A DNA stretch of 64,000 bases from Tretioscincus oriximinensis. Its lineage: Eukaryota; Chordata; Lepidosauria; Squamata; Gymnophthalmidae. The notes under the pieces were generated by a model that worked only from the letters and a program-made list of their open reading frames with translations, was not told where the DNA came from and did no database searches. The stretch's first letter is position 1, and the number at the start of each line of letters is the position of its first letter. The stretch is taken from assembly GCA_022410635.1 (NCBI GenBank), contig JAJVDF010000248.1, positions 1,372,106-1,436,105 on the forward strand, written 5' to 3'. Positions 9,136 through 22,412 of this stretch are shown in pieces. A program made the position numbers and the translations under genes.

Positions 9136-9420
9136 CCAGTCCCCACACAAGTTGCATCCACACATCACTCTTTTATTCCACTGTAGTTGGGTTTTCCACA
9201 ATAAACTACTGTCCATACTTTCTTGTGGAATATCCAATTATAGTGAAATAAATAAGTGACGTGTGGATGCAGCTTGGGCCTTATTCTTGATCCTGCCATC
9301 TACATGCTAGTGTAGACTATCACAGGCCTCGAATAGGGCCTGCCATAGCCTACACTGGTATGTGGATGGCCAAGCTTTGGCCCAAGACATAGCCCAGAAT
9401 TAGGCTCAGTGGGGACAGAG
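9136..9420. mobile_element. TIR element family A, copy 4, split by a family B element
   Basis: The left end CCAGTCCCCACAC (9136) is cut by the family B element at 9151-9273. The rest continues at 9274 with GGGCCTTATTCTTGATCC, TAGTGTAGACTATCACAGG and ends CAGAATTAGGCTCAGTGGGG. Confidence 0.65.
9151..9273. mobile_element. TIR element family B, copy 2
   Basis: The inverted ends are GTTGCATCCACACATCACT and AGTGACGTGTGGATGCAGC. The interior has TTTATTCCACTGTAG and AATATCCAATTATAG. It is inserted in family A copy 4. Confidence 0.75.
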
Positions 9421-9593
9421 ACTGATGCAGAATGTGGATAGAAAATGGCTATTCACTTTGTTGCAGCATTTTTCCATTCTGAAAGTAGACCCAGCACGAG
9501 GTCTAGTTCAAAACTCAGTTGTCAGGATCCCTGCTAAATTTAATGGTTGCTTTTCTCACATGCAGTGTTCTTGTTTGCTTAGGAAAGACTTCA

Positions 9594-9695
9594 GTTACTT
9601 ATTCCACTATATTTGACTATTGCAAAGTAAAGGATGTCAGGGCTGGTTTATTCCAGAATACATGTGGAATAAATAAGTGCAATGATGTTCTAGCC
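9594..9695. mobile_element. Fragment resembling TIR element family B
   Basis: The stretch contains CTTATTCCACTATATTTG, GGTTTATTCCAGAATAC and TGTGGAATAAATAAGTG, all typical of family B, but the terminal GCATCCACAC blocks are missing. Confidence 0.45.
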
Positions 9696-9779
9696 GAGCA
9701 GAGACGTGTAGGCGTCATACCTGGCTTGCAATGCGTTGATGCAGGGCTCTTGCGGATCAGGGCAGCCACATAATTGTAC

Positions 9780-10035
9780 TTAACCTCCTTTCCCATTCTT
9801 GCACCAATCAGCTGTTCTTGACCCACAAAGAGGTTCCTTGAGAGACAGATAAGGTGATGTGCTACTCCCAACTCTTTAAAAAGTTGCCACAATGTGCTGT
9901 GATTCACACAATCAAAAGCTTTAGCATAGTTCAATATAGTAGAAGTATATGGAACTCCCTCGCATTTTCTCCATAATCCAGTGATCGTTGGTGATTTTAT
10001 CTCTAGTTCCTCTGCCTTGCTGAAAGTACATCTTG
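9780..10035 (-). mobile_element. RTE/BovB-like LINE relic
   Basis: The minus strand encodes YAKAFDCVNHSTLWQLFKEL followed by a degenerate LICLSRNLFVGQE. In RTE/BovB reverse transcriptases this region reads D-Y-x-K-A-F-D-C-V-x-H, then a LxCLxxNLYxGQE block. It breaks off at about 9785 next to unrelated sequence. Only about 80 codons survive. Confidence 0.6.
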
Positions 10036-13000
10036 CACTGTTAGTGCAATTTACATACTTCTAAAGCCTACCTTCTGAGAACCATGAGTATAACCTTGCT
10101 TTTGTGGGAAATGATGGCAATTGTTTAGATTATCCTTAGCATTGCCTTTCTTTGGGGTTGACCTGTTTTTAATCCAGTGACAACTGAGAAAAATTAGGTC
10201 AGAATTGCACCATAAAAACTTTTTAAAGACAAATCTGGCTTAGTAAAGAGCTGAGAACTTACTGTTCTTCAGTATTTTTTGTTTCCTTGCTTTTCATAAA
10301 GGGCTTGTTTAAAATAAAAAACCCTAGTTTTCCTCAGATATTTTCCCCCTTTTTTCTGGGAGCAGAACATAATAATAATTTCTGATGAATAGCACTATGT
10401 GTAGGACTGATTGCCTACTAATATAGCACTGTTGCCTACTAATTTATAGAGATTTCCAGTCCCTGTCAGATTTAAAATGTCCAAAATCAGATGCCTTTCA
10501 CATGTGAATGGAGTTAAAGCCCATGGAGAAGAGTGTTTTGCTTAAACTATAATTTCATTGATGATGGAAATTAACATAATTATAAGCAATTCCATTTGTT
10601 ACTTATGATGTCCTGTTAATCTATTCCAAATGCCTGTGGAAACACAGTCTGTCAGCAATCTTTTCTTGCTGGAGGCAGCAAATTCAGCTTGAAATTTAGT
10701 CTATAACATTTTGCTCAAATTAGACATCCATGGCTGTATCTCTAGGTTTTGATTAAATATTGCCAGAGATACCTCAACATTTGATCAATCAGATAACAGG
10801 GTGGGTGGGGATGTATTATGCCCCAAATTCTATTAATTTTATATATTAAACTCCCACTTACATTGCAAAAGGACTTAAATATCAAGGCGCATTGGGTTTC
10901 AGTTTATGATGTTTCATTTTGCTTGCCTAAGACTGAAATTCTGAGACAGATTCACTTAAATACCACCTCAAACCCCTATATCAGATGATGCTGAAAAGCA
11001 AGTTTTAGAGAGAACTAACAAAAGCAAAATCTTGAAGGCTTGCTTTAAAGTTATTTTATAAAGGCCAGCCTAGATGTAATTTCATGGGAGAGTAGTTGAA
11101 AATGATTTTATTCTTATCAAAATTTTGCTAGAAAAAAACCCACTGACTGACACTTTAAGAATGTAACCTATAGCATGAAGCTAAACAGAGAGATGACATT
11201 TGTGTTGGGCTTCTAAGGATTAAAATGGACTGTGATTTCAACCATCTTTTCAAGTGAACTGAAATGAATAAATTTATCTATAAGGCAGATTTAATAAAGC
11301 TAGTGTGGGAAGCAATATAATGTCATTACATAAAACCCAGATCTAAAGTTGCAATGTGAAGTACTGTGAACAGTTTGCAAAGCTCTCTTCCCTCCCAGCA
11401 GCAGGTGCAAAGTCTAGGAATCCCTAGCAGTTTCAAAATTTCAGTGTTACTGTGCATGCTGAAGTGATGGGAAGCAGCCCAGTCTTTTCAGAATCAAGCA
11501 GGTCAGGATTAGTGAGAAGAAAGGTAAACTGAGGTAAACTGCTCATCATGTTCTAGGATCAAATTTGCTAGGGTCTTCAACTTTTTATGTGGTCTAAAAC
11601 ATAGGACCTTGATTTTAATCCAGTGTTCAGTTTACCATTGGAACAGCATATTATCTGCAGAATTGGATACCTGTTGGCAAAATGCATTATAAGATGTTGC
11701 AAAATAGAATTCTAATCCAAATTACTCATACAAATAATACTATCTCTTCATTCTGTAGGCACTGGGCAGAGCATAAAGGCCTATAGTTCTCCATGTGGGG
11801 GACGTGTAATAAAGTAAGTGCACCCTTGGGCACTCATTAATCAAATTCAACAATGATTGCAAGAGGACACAATGTACACTCCAGAATTACTCCTTCCAAA
11901 TATCTTTATAGGGCAAAACAAGACAGTGCAAGTAAAAACTGTGCTGTTCCTAATGCTCACATTATTAATGAAATCCAACCATTCTGAAAGAGATGGTTAA
12001 TGTTCACTCCAGAATTATGACTTCTACTTGCCTTTAGAGGACTAAACATGACAGTACATGTGGCAAGCAAAGCCTCTGCTGATCTTTTTGCTGCCAACTG
12101 CAAAATTGCAAATGGCACAATACTAGAAAAAGCACACTTCTCTAATACTGAAGCCATGGTAATTACCTGTTGGAAGTCAAAATTATTGGGTACCACCAAG
12201 TCACAATCCCTGTTTGACTGCATGGACAGCTCCATGGAATTTGTTTGCAGAAATATTTTGACATTATCTACTTCCCAGGAAAGGCTAAGATTGAACCAGG
12301 AACCCTCTGCTTTCCAGACAGCTTGTTCTACTCCTAGGCAACAGGCACTCTGGAAGATAGTTACAACTGAATGAATTTCATCTCAGTTAAAATATATGTA
12401 AGGTCAAAAACAGGAGGCACAATATTTGACTATGTGGAAATTCTTTCACAACAGAATGTCATTTTGAACAGCACCCCTCAATGCTGCTTGAAATGTGTAA
12501 TAATTTAGGCATAAACCAAGCAGTGTAATGTTTTATTTTTATTAATTAAGAAAGAAATAGAAAATCCAACTGTGCTGCTGGAAGTCCTAATTCTCTGGCA
12601 CATCATTATAATGAAGACATAATAGGAGTACTAATTTGGAAGGAATTAAGATCTTTTGCCCATGAAAGCTATTTACACAACTTCGTTACATAATGTTCCA
12701 AGAGTTGTAGAGATCTGTTAAGTCTTTATCCGTGATAATATGCAATTAATAAAGAAGGATGATTCCTAAGAATTGTGCAGTTAAGAAGCTGAGGATGTTT
12801 TGATAGTGATGTCCTTTGATAGCTGGTGAAAGGTTGAAGTTCTATTTGGAAGCTTATCTTTGATCTCTTCAACCCACATTTTAACTAATAGCATGAAAGC
12901 ACCCATGAAGGAAATTCAATCTGATAGGCTCAGTAGCACCACTGGGCTTGCATGCACACACAACAAAAAGCACTTTGAAGTGCTTTGGTTTAAAGATGAT

Positions 13001-15599
13001 TCACAGGTAAGATAATTTATGCACCAGTCTGTTTCATCCTCTTATCAATATTCTAGGCAATAACATGAGTGACACTACCATCTCACAGATGTTTGGGGGC
13101 ACTTTTCTTGCTTCACATGAATCCACGCTGAGATTGCTCTAGACAAGGAAAACAATAAAATTAGCAATTATTAAAATTTAGCCATTAGGGACCTAATTAA
13201 ATGATGGTGATGGCTGATTTAAATATCTTCTGAACAAATATTTCATTTGTTTACAATGACAGACATATAAGGCATCATCAGAAGGCAAGAGCCGGTGCGA
13301 CATTTTACATTCAGACACACAGACACAGTATAGTTATTGACCATGGGTGTAATCCAACTAAAATAGTTGATAATATTTTAAAAGTTTTGCTTTGTTTTGC
13401 AATGGCAATAAATACTGTAGGTGGAAAACTGCGGAAAGATTTCTCCACAATTTAAAAAATATATATTTCATTTAGTGACTAACGTATATGAATTTCACAG
13501 TAACAAAAATAAATGATAAACAGAAAAGGTTACATGCATAGTGCTAAATTGTTTCCCTCCCCATTTGCTCCTCATCTTAACTTCCAACTCCCAGAATGGA
13601 TCATTCAAGAGATAATTTGATTCAGTGCTTTTTAATTTATTTTCTTACAATAATATTGCAAAATGTGGTATTTTGGTGTAATATTAATTCACTCAGGCTG
13701 CAGTTTACATATGCTGTTTAATGGGCTTCAGTCCTAAGTAAGAGGGGTGAAAAACAGAAAAAGTGATTTTGAANCATTTCTTCTGTTTTTCTGTTTTCAG
13801 TCCTGTTCTTCAGGACTTAGGATGATTTAATAGTATGTGTGTGACTGCAGCCTTCATTTCAAGCAGTTTCAGCCTAATGTTCTAAAATCTTACAATATAC
13901 TTCTTAAAAATGTCCTCTTCATGCATTTCCATTTGTACATATATATTTGTTTGCATTTCTTTCCCATCCTGTACTCAAGTGGTGGAAGGGGCTCAATGCA
14001 CCTATTCAAAATATAGTTTAAAATGAATGAACTAAGGTGGGATCTGGAAATGGAAGAGTTGGAGCAAATGAAGTGTTCCTTTGTGCTATTCTTAATATGG
14101 CAGTAAGACATCTGTGTGTCATCACTATCTAACCCAGCAAAGATATTCCTAATTTAAATCTCAACAATAAGAGGAAGAACTGCATTGACCTTCAGATCTG
14201 AAGTAATCAAAGGTAAATAAAACCTCATGGGTCATTTCTTATTTTTGATAATATAGAACAAGCAGTAAATTCACATATGCAGCAACAGAATTTGGTGATT
14301 GTTGTTCAAAGTGTAGTATGAGCTCTTCAAATAGGTATGTAGCATAAGCATTATAACAGTGCTTGAAGCATCATGGCTGGGGCAGTGTTTTTCCTGCCCA
14401 TGGAGGTCATCATGGAGGCAGAGTCAAGTAAGTACTGTGGCTTGGGGCTCATTCAGAGTGCCGTAACAGCACTGTATGGATCCTGTGTAAAATAAATACT
14501 AGTGACAATAAGTGTCAGAAGTCTGTTTCTTCAGCCAAAGACTAGGATAAAAAGAAACATCTTCATCATACATCTAAATGCATACAATGAAGATACCTGA
14601 TGTACTCCAGAATGGATGTATAATGTAGTCAAGGGCCTATGTGAGACCCTGTCATGTATCTTCACTTGCAAACATGGCATCTGTTCTACCATCTGTTATA
14701 TTTAGAGTTGAACCTTCCATGTTGGCTTACATTCAGCATTTGCTTTGTGCCAAGAGATGAAGAATGGCGATTTCTAACCTGGAACGGTATATGGTGGCCT
14801 TGACACAAACCTTTTAAGCACTGAGTTTCATAGCACAGTCACAAGGACCTCATGCACAGATGTTAATGCCTGGGCAGGGATTGGTGATAAGACCATCAAT
14901 TAGAAAGATATAACATCACAAATGAACTGCAATTAGTCAAATACATAGCAAATTGGCACTTGTGTGTGTTTTTACTTTCATATTGCTTTGTTGTGACTAG
15001 TAGGTATCTTACAGCATCAAACTTAATGATACATGGAAAATCTTCATGCTCCTACTTACTGTTGTCCAGAGTGCAAACTGTTCTGAAACAATATTTATAG
15101 TGTAAAAAAGGAATGAATTGCAATGACGGGATAAATACGGAATACTAGTTGTTTCAGGGAAGCACCACACCTTTTATTTTGGGGTCAAGAATAAGTCCAA
15201 AGAAAAGTGCACAAGAGTCCAACACTGAGATTATCACCACATTTATTCTGTGAGGGTGAGCTGCTCTAGTCAGAATAACCATAACCATTTACTGCATTGC
15301 TGTAGTGTGGTTGGGAAAGCTAAGGATTCTCCTGCTTTGATTGTGATGCCTGGGGATATTATGATATCATGAAACCCACCATGAGGACAGGTCAGTCTCT
15401 NAAGCAGCAGCAGTGAGACCAATTCATGATCATAACTGATTATTAGCCCTGGTGATTTGCCCACTAAGGTTAGATAGCATCACAAAAGCCTAGGGGAAGT
15501 GCAAACAGGGCATAGGAAGGCTAATGACATCAAATCTCATACCCACTTTCCCCTCCAAGTATTGCCATACCCCCAATCCCAGAATTGTTGTCTTGTTGC
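10036..15599. other. Intron 1 interior, nothing recognised
   Basis: This is a long AT-rich stretch without gene motifs. The only structure noticed is the inverted repeat at 13735-13828. The longest open frames (12048-12374 +, 11957-12235 -) overlap each other and show no family signature. Confidence 0.5.
13735..13828. repeat. Imperfect inverted repeat
   Basis: CAGTCCTAAGTAAG near 13731 pairs with ACTTAGGAT near 13817, and GAAAAACAGAAAAAG pairs with CTTCTGTTTTTCTG. It is a possible small hairpin element. An N at 13774 sits in the loop. Confidence 0.5.
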
Positions 15600-15835
15600 C
15601 AACCCAGCTATTTGAAAGCAATAATTGCAAGAAATTGCAACTGACTGCAACTAGATAAATGGGAACCACCACAGCCTGGTGGGGAAGATAGAATGTAAGC
15701 CTTTGGGTGAAAAATACCTTTGTAAGCTGCTTTGAGTCCCTTTGGGTTATAAAAACCCAGTTCTTCTCCTTTCTTTCTTCTTTCTTCTTCTTTTCATTCT
15801 CATTCTTCTTTCTCCTTTCTTCTTCTTCTTCTTGA
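15600..15835 (+). mobile_element. Short retroposon tail, copy 2
   Basis: Same family as 7045-7240. It contains ATTGCAAGAAATTGCAACTG, GGTGGGGAAGATAGAATG, TTGTAAGCTGCTTTGAGTCC and then a (CTT)n-rich tail at 15770-15835. Confidence 0.65.
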
Positions 15836-16424
15836 GGATCTGGAGTGGCAGAAGTGTGAGCTCCACATTCTAAGCTGAATCCAGTTTAAGGAAATGGTCT
15901 GAGTGAATTTCANATTAGTGCTCTGTGATCAGGGCCTAGTACAAATTTCTATTTTGGACCTTATTTTGGGCTATAACTTGGAATAGCTATTCACAGCTTT
16001 GTTTTCTTTCTCTTAGCCATACTAAGTAGTCTTCTCTGGAACACAATTCAGCCAATGCTGAACAGAGATTTCTAGGGACTCTGGGGGTTACAGATTGTAC
16101 TTTAGAATGTTAATCCAGTTTGAACAAATTGAAAAGAAACATCTGTTAGCAGTTCTAATGTTTCTAAGCAATGAAAGATCTCAGTGGAGACATTTCCAGC
16201 TTGTCTGCAATCAAGATTTCAGTGAAAGATACTATGGGTATTTGTGCACTTAAATTTGATGGGTCACTCCAATGAATATCATGAAGCAAACTTTTTGTCC
16301 TAGACAGGCCCAGACTGCCCCAGCTCCAACCTGTCACTGCTGCTGGAGAAGGAGATGCCTCAAATGCAGTGGATTCAAGGTGCAAGGTACAATTGGTGTC
16401 ATAAAGATCTGACATATCTTATAT

Positions 16425-16492
16425 CTGTATATACCGATATAAGATATCTGTATATAGATACTATACAGATATATATATCTGTATGGTTATGT
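16425..16492. repeat. AT-rich self-complementary stretch
   Basis: Alternating GATATC, CTGTATATA and CAGATATATATATCTG blocks make several overlapping palindromes. Confidence 0.75.
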
Positions 16493-16499
16493 ATATAGT

Positions 16500-16713
16500 G
16501 GTTGTATTAGTACAGTTGGAACTGATTACTGTTTTGGAGGGAAACCTTTGTATTCAAAAAGTGTGATTGGCTGCAATAGTATATAAATATAGCTGCTCTG
16601 GCAACAGGCAGCCACTGCAGACCCTAGCTCAGAGTCTCTCAAGAGCTACAATAAATCATTTTCATGGCTGATAATCACTTGTCTGAGTGTTCATTCGCCA
16701 TCAAGAGTCTCAC
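16500..16713 (+). mobile_element. Possible solo LTR
   Basis: A CCAAT-like GATTGG (16564), a TATATAAATATA box (16580) and AATAAA (16650) occur in LTR order, and the block ends CTCACA. No matching 5' terminal repeat or target duplication was found, so this is only a suggestion. Confidence 0.3.
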
Positions 16714-16810
16714 AATTGGTGGGACACTATGTGAGACAGAATGCTGGACTAGATGCGCTCTGGTCCAATTCAGCAGAGTTCCTCTTGCGTTCTCTTGTTT
16801 GCAGTTCATC
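16713..16810 (+). mobile_element. CR1 3' end fragment
   Basis: The fragment contains TTGGTGGGACACTATGTGAG, ACAGAATGCTGGACTAGATG and a CTCTTGCGTTCTCTTGT end, matching the CR1 3' terminus seen complete at 53528-53755. Confidence 0.65.
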
Positions 16811-18295
16811 CTGCAACTGTGCCTGCCTGCTTGGAATGTATATGAACTTCACTAAACTTAAGAGTTTGGAACGAGGTGGAAATGGTTGGGTCTGATCAAG
16901 CAGTTAGCGATATAGATGCTCTATTCTTGTGAATTGTTGAAGTACAAATCAGGCCAACTCAAATGTACTGGTCCACCTGCTGGAGCAATCTCTGTATCCC
17001 AGAACAAGATTGTCTTTATTTGGACAACTGTTCCAGGGTAACTTCCATGTCATCCTTGAGGTTTGTGTGTGCTTTGTGTCTGACCTTCAAAAGATCCAGT
17101 GGTCAGGAATGAAAATTTCTGGCCTCAAGACTTGCAGGGAACAATAAGCTACATTAGTGTGTGGAAGGCCTCTGAATCCCTTGCTAAACTGGGGTGGAGC
17201 CTTGTACTTCTGAGATAATAAAAAGCAAGGCTGGAAATTTACCCCTAGCCAGAAGGCAACCTGGTTTATTATTATTTTTCTTCTGCTATATTTGCAAAAC
17301 TACACATTTTCTCAAATTTCTGCCATTAAAAAAGAGAGGGCACAATTGATGGGAAAACGGGACTTGACTTTCTAATAGATTTTTCTCTGCCTAATTTTTG
17401 CAGAGAATGCTGTAAAGAACAGATTTATGGATCCTTCTGAGAGTATATGAAGAAACCCCAAATACGCTCTTGTTCCATAGAACTAGTACTCTATTAAAAG
17501 ACCTGTATGCAGTTTACAGGAATGGTGATGTGATTGTAATTTACTTACTTACTTATTTACTTTATTTATTTTACTCACCCCCTTGCCTTTGGGTTTTATA
17601 ATAATAAACGCAATAAAAATATTAATATCTATGTTTTGCCTAAATACAGTCCTGGTGACTAGACACTATTACAGGAAAAATGTGGTGTGATTGCAATATT
17701 ATATAGAAAAAAGCTAGTTTATCTAAAAGAATCTGATCTTTTAGGGCTCAAGAAAATCTGTCCTGTTTCCTCTTTTCATTTTCTACAGCTGTAATTGGCA
17801 GGAAGTACATGTGCATAAATTTGATGCTTTTCTCTTGTACTTTTTATGTTTTACAGGCCTGACTTTTAAAAAATGTGCATTTTTGTTACATGGGGAATTA
17901 AAACTTGACTCATATGTATCCATGGCATTTATGTTCCATTTTTACCATGGCAAAAAAGTCCTTTTTGTTCTTCAGATAGTTAAGGCCACATAATAAATCT
18001 TAGAACTTTCTGCCCTTTTACAACAATTAACTTTTTGAAGTTTGTTATCCAATTTTGTCATTCTGGCATATTTTTCATTACTTTGGCAGACATATATGAC
18101 ACCCATTACAGCATCAGGAACAATCTGATCTATCTACATGAAATATCCAATGGCCATTTCCTAAAAGGCTGGCAATGAATGTTCTATTGAAATACAGATA
18201 ACATAATATGTGTCTGATTGTCTGTCTTCCTGCCTGCTTGTCTAAGTCTTGCTCATTTTTTGTGATCCTGTCCCATCATTTTGTAGCAGAACAAC
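16811..18295. other. Intron 1, nothing recognised
   Basis: AT-rich sequence. A (TTAC/TTTA)-rich patch at 17545-17575 may be the tail of an old L2-like piece. No gene signal. Confidence 0.45.
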
Positions 18296-18480
18296 TTATT
18301 TATTTATTTATACTTATTCCCTGCCCCATACCTGAAGGTCTCAGGGCAGCCAACAATAAAAAGTTTTAAAAAATAACATTTTAAAAACCGTAACAAACAA
18401 TAACTGAAGATGGAGGGAAAAACAGAAAAACAGCATTTCTTCTACCAAAGCCCAGGTTGAAGAGGTTCTAAATTTGCAAG
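18296..18480 (-). mobile_element. L2-like LINE 3' tail
   Basis: TTATTTATTTATACTTATTC is followed by CTGCCCCATACCTGAAGG and TCTCAGGGCAGCCAACAATA, the antisense of the tail block found many times in the window. Confidence 0.6.
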
Positions 18481-19257
18481 GTTAGAACTTAGAAAACAAA
18501 TTTAAATCACAATATTAAAAATGTATTAAGTGCAAATATTAAAATGGAAATCAACTTATATCATAAATCATTGGTACGTAACAATAATAATTGTACAACT
18601 AGGAGGATTAGCCCAAGTATGGTATTGGCAATGAGTTAGGGCTCTAGCCTTTGTTCCCCAGAGCCCTGGCCAGACACCTCCCCCAGCTGCTCCTGCTCAA
18701 GTGCAGTTGGTGGGCAAGAAACTGCCACTGCCCCACCAAAGAACAGGCAGCACAGGCCAAGCCTGATGCTGCCTGCTCCTCGGCTTGGCTCAGGGGAACA
18801 GGGTAGGCAGGCAGCTTTTATCTTTGTTCTGCTGCTCAAGTACTGTTCCCTCCAATCACATGGAAAGGGAGGCGGGAATTAAATTCCCTCACTGTCTGAC
18901 TGGATGGATGATTGCGAATGTTCTCTTTTATGTAGAATACTTCGACATGTTGTAGTGCAGTTGAAATTTATTCAAATAATTGAACAACCATTTACTCTAT
19001 ATAGTAGTCTCTTCCAAAAAATGTAGTACATGTATCTCCCTTGGATATATTTGCAACCTCCAAGCAAATAGTCTTGGGAAAGAGAGAGGTAAAACAAGCA
19101 GACTGAAAAAATACAGGTTGGAAAAACAGGAAGACATGACTGATCTGGAAGCTGTAAGGCTCGTGGAGAAGGGAAAATTCCAAGGAATGTAATGACACAC
19201 AGTGCTTGATTTCAAAAACAGACTAACATCATCATCATGGCCAGATCTGGTCACATC

Positions 19258-19490
19258 AATTTTTTGTTTTCTTTATATTTATATCCTATCCTATACCCAA
19301 GGGTCTCAAGGCAGCCAACAATAAAAGCAGAAATGCAAAATGGCCAATTTAAAACAATATCCAAAGGTGGGGAAGAAAAAGATGTTTCTTCAACCAAATT
19401 ACAGGGGAAGATCCTATCTGGACACAATGCTATAGTAGCCCTCTGGTTCTTGCACCTGCGTGTGTTCCATTCCCCACAATTGTTAACTCG
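19258..19490 (-). mobile_element. L2-like LINE 3' tail
   Basis: The tail block reads CTATCCTATACCCAAGGG and TCTCAAGGCAGCCAACAATA, followed by degenerate LINE sequence. Confidence 0.6.
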
Positions 19491-19520
19491 AGCAGATCAC
19501 TGACTTATCATAAAGACATT

Positions 19521-19990
19521 AAACAACATAAAGGGAGCCCTGCTGAATCGGGCTGGAGCCCATCCAGTCCATTATTCTGTTTCGCACAGTGGCCCACCAA
19601 TTACACCATGGCAGTCTGGACAGAAGAAGGCAAAATTTTCATCTGTTCCCGATGCCCTGCAAATGGCATTTAAGGAAAACTGCCTGTTGCTTCAGATCGG
19701 AGGCAGCATCAAAAGATCCATCATAGTACCTATTTATACCCTTGGTGTCTATAAACCTGTCTAATCCTGTCTTAAAGCTATCCAGGCTGCTAGATACCAC
19801 CACCTCTTCTGGAAACAAATTCTAAAGATCGATGACCCTCTGGGTGAAAAAATACTTTCCTTTTTTCTTATTCTTCTGCCCTTTAGTTTCAAGGAATGCC
19901 CCCTGTTCAATATGTCAGACATCAAGGGAACCTTCAGAAGGTTCTTGTATTCTTTGGTGCCCCTCTGTCACGATGGCCAATGGCAAAGTT
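19521..19990 (-). mobile_element. CR1 3' fragment
   Basis: Antisense CR1 3' region: CATCCAGTCCATTATTCTG, GTGGCCCACCAATTAC, GATGACCCTCTGGGTGAAAA and AATACTTTCC. These match 32877-33250 in order, at lower identity, so it is an older copy. Confidence 0.8.
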
Positions 19991-20159
19991 ACTGGTGGTT
20001 TTTGGCAGGCCATGATCCTTCATCCTGGAGATGCGCCCAATCAGTAGCATGGCGCTGATGCTGGTGACTTCTACCTGTTGAATTACTGTGGTACTGGTAA
20101 TGTCATTCCAGCGGATGTGTGAGACAATGGTGCAAATAATCCTGCATACAGACTAACGT

Positions 20160-20235
20160 TTAGTCACTTTCTGCACTGAGCCTTATTCCAGGGTATATCT
20201 TAGAACAGAGGTCTGCCATAATCTATGTGTGGATA
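20160..20235. mobile_element. TIR element family A fragment
   Basis: TTCTGCACTGAGCCTTATTC and GTCTGCCATAATCTATG belong to family A. The other half is missing. Confidence 0.5.
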
Positions 20236-21228
20236 TCTTTCAAATATGTCTTCAGTAGTAATTTGTTAGTGCCAAGCTTATTTTGGAGGGACCACAAGGC
20301 TTTTATTTATAATAAAAATAGTATATCTCAGGGCAATATAATTTCTTATATCACCAGAGAGAGAGAAAAGAGACAGAGTTAACATATCCTAGAAACCTAT
20401 ACAAGTTGTGCTGATATCATTGNTGTGACACTTCCATTACCACCGGCACCAAGCTGAGGAACCTGAAGGCTTTCGACTTGCACTGCTAACGTATTGCACA
20501 TGCTCTATTCAACTCTATGCTAGCAAAATATTTGATTAAGCTAAATAGGCTAAACATGACTGCTTTGTATTCTTTATACATTATTTTGCAGTCCCTAATA
20601 ATTTATAACTATTCCATTCCTCTAAAGTGGCACAAACACTGAATTTCACAAACTGCAAGGAAGCCATAATACAGCATTTTGGATAATCTTAGGTGGAATA
20701 CTATATATGCATTTAGTGCAAAATCTGCATATCCTTCTCCCCAGGGCGCCTAAAGAAAAATACTTGTCACATACGTCACTGACTGTTCACCTGCCATTAT
20801 CTTCAGTCATTTGAACATCAATCAAGCTACTTCTATTCCTGAGCTGTAGTGCAATTAACCAAGGGTATTCTTTCAAACTCAAGAAATGGACTTAGACAAA
20901 TCTGATGAAGCGGTACTGTGCATTAATGCGACAGCTAAGAGTAGCAGAAAGAGCACAAAGAGAGCTTATTTTGAGATGTATGTGTTGGCTGAGTGCAGAA
21001 CCATGAAGATCCCAGTTCAGTACAGGGAAAAGTCCACTACCTTCCATGTTTAAAGTACTGACTAGCCTCTTAATCTCACTAGAAACAGATTTGCACATCT
21101 TGGCCTCTTTGGTTCTTTCCACATTCACCTTTATTCTGGGATAATTTGCATGTTAGCAACAGACCATGTTAACCTTTGCCCCATTGGAAGAAACAGTTGA
21201 CCAGGAAATGGCATTAAAATGGTGCCAT
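20236..21228. other. Intron 1, nothing recognised
   Basis: No gene or repeat signature seen. One N at 20422. Confidence 0.45.
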
Positions 21229-21640
21229 ATTTATTTATTTACATTTCTATACCGCCCTATACCTGAAGGTCTTAGTGTGGTTTACAATAAAAACACAATT
21301 GACGTATTAAAAAACAGCAGCATGTAAAAGTTGGGAAAGTCAGTTTTCTCAGTCAAAGGCCAAGTCAAAGAAGAGTTTTCTGAATGCGCATAGAGATCCA
21401 GGTTAGCACTTATATTTTGGACTGTGGAAGATGAGCAGACAGCATGCGTCCCATAGAATGTAATACAATGGAGGATTCTTTTCAGACAACTCAAAAAATA
21501 CTACCAGACTGGCAGTAGAAGTGGTGCATCATTGAAAGAGCCTCTCAGGAATGAAACCTCTAAGGGCTCTCTGAAGGCAATGTGGATGGAAACCTGGATC
21601 ATGTTGGGCCATTGTTCTGTTAGTCTTTCAGAACCCTCAG
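21229..21640 (-). mobile_element. L2-like LINE 3' end
   Basis: TATTTATTTACATTTCTATA, CCGCCCTATACCTGAAGG and TCTTAGTGTGGTTTACAATA form the antisense tail block. The sequence that follows resembles the terminal ORF region of the family (compare 30885-31110). Confidence 0.55.
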
Positions 21641-22283
21641 GCTAGTGTGGAAGCTGGTCTAAAACAATGGTGCCATGTATTGTAGATGGTACTATTGCTT
21701 TCTCATGGTTTTATACCAATGGATTATGGAACAAGGTAAGAAAAGTACATTAAGTCTAGTAGTTTAATATTATTAAATGTATCTATCTGTGCAAGAATTC
21801 AAGTTTTTCAAAGAATGCATCTAAAATGCTATATTTCTTGTACAGGAAGAAACCATAGTGAAGGAAATAGTATTGTAGAAGGAATTTCTAAATATTTCAA
21901 TATATAAGTTATATTGTACCTGATGCAAAATTGTATAATGTGGTTATTTGCAATAGCAGACTTGCCATATCATTGGAGACATAATTAACACTTACTTTCA
22001 CAGATCAAGTGTTGTTTTCTGGAGCTAGTCACACATTTTCTTGGTTCCTTGCACTGGAAAGATTTATTTTATCCTGAATTTAAACATTGAAAAACTCTGG
22101 ATAATTTACTGAGATCTGAACAGTTAAATAATTGTATTGGTAAATTGGAAGGAATTAAAAAAATAAGGCATATGCATCTGTATATAAAAATGGATGAAAA
22201 TGATATTTATGATATTTAATATAGCACCATAGTATTGTTCCAGGAAATGTACAAGCAGTACAGTTGTGGAAACTAATACACAT

Positions 22284-22412
22284 GTTTTCAGAGAAATAGC
22301 TGTATTAGTCCGGTAGAAAGTCCAGCAACTGGGCCAGTAGCACTTTGAGACTAACAGGAATAATGTGGGTGGCATAAGCTTTNGTAGACACGTATACTTC
22401 TTCAGATGCAAT
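22284..22412. mobile_element. Palindromic MITE family, half copy
   Basis: TCAGAGAAATAGCTGTATTA, GTAGCACTTTGAGACTAAC and GTGGGTGGCATAAGCTTT match the left half of 3519-3697 closely. The mirrored right half is absent. Confidence 0.7.

Noticed and set aside
16500..16713. Firm call of a solo LTR
   Set aside because: Regulatory hexamers are in the right order, but no terminal inverted repeat or target duplication was found. Kept as a low-confidence feature only.
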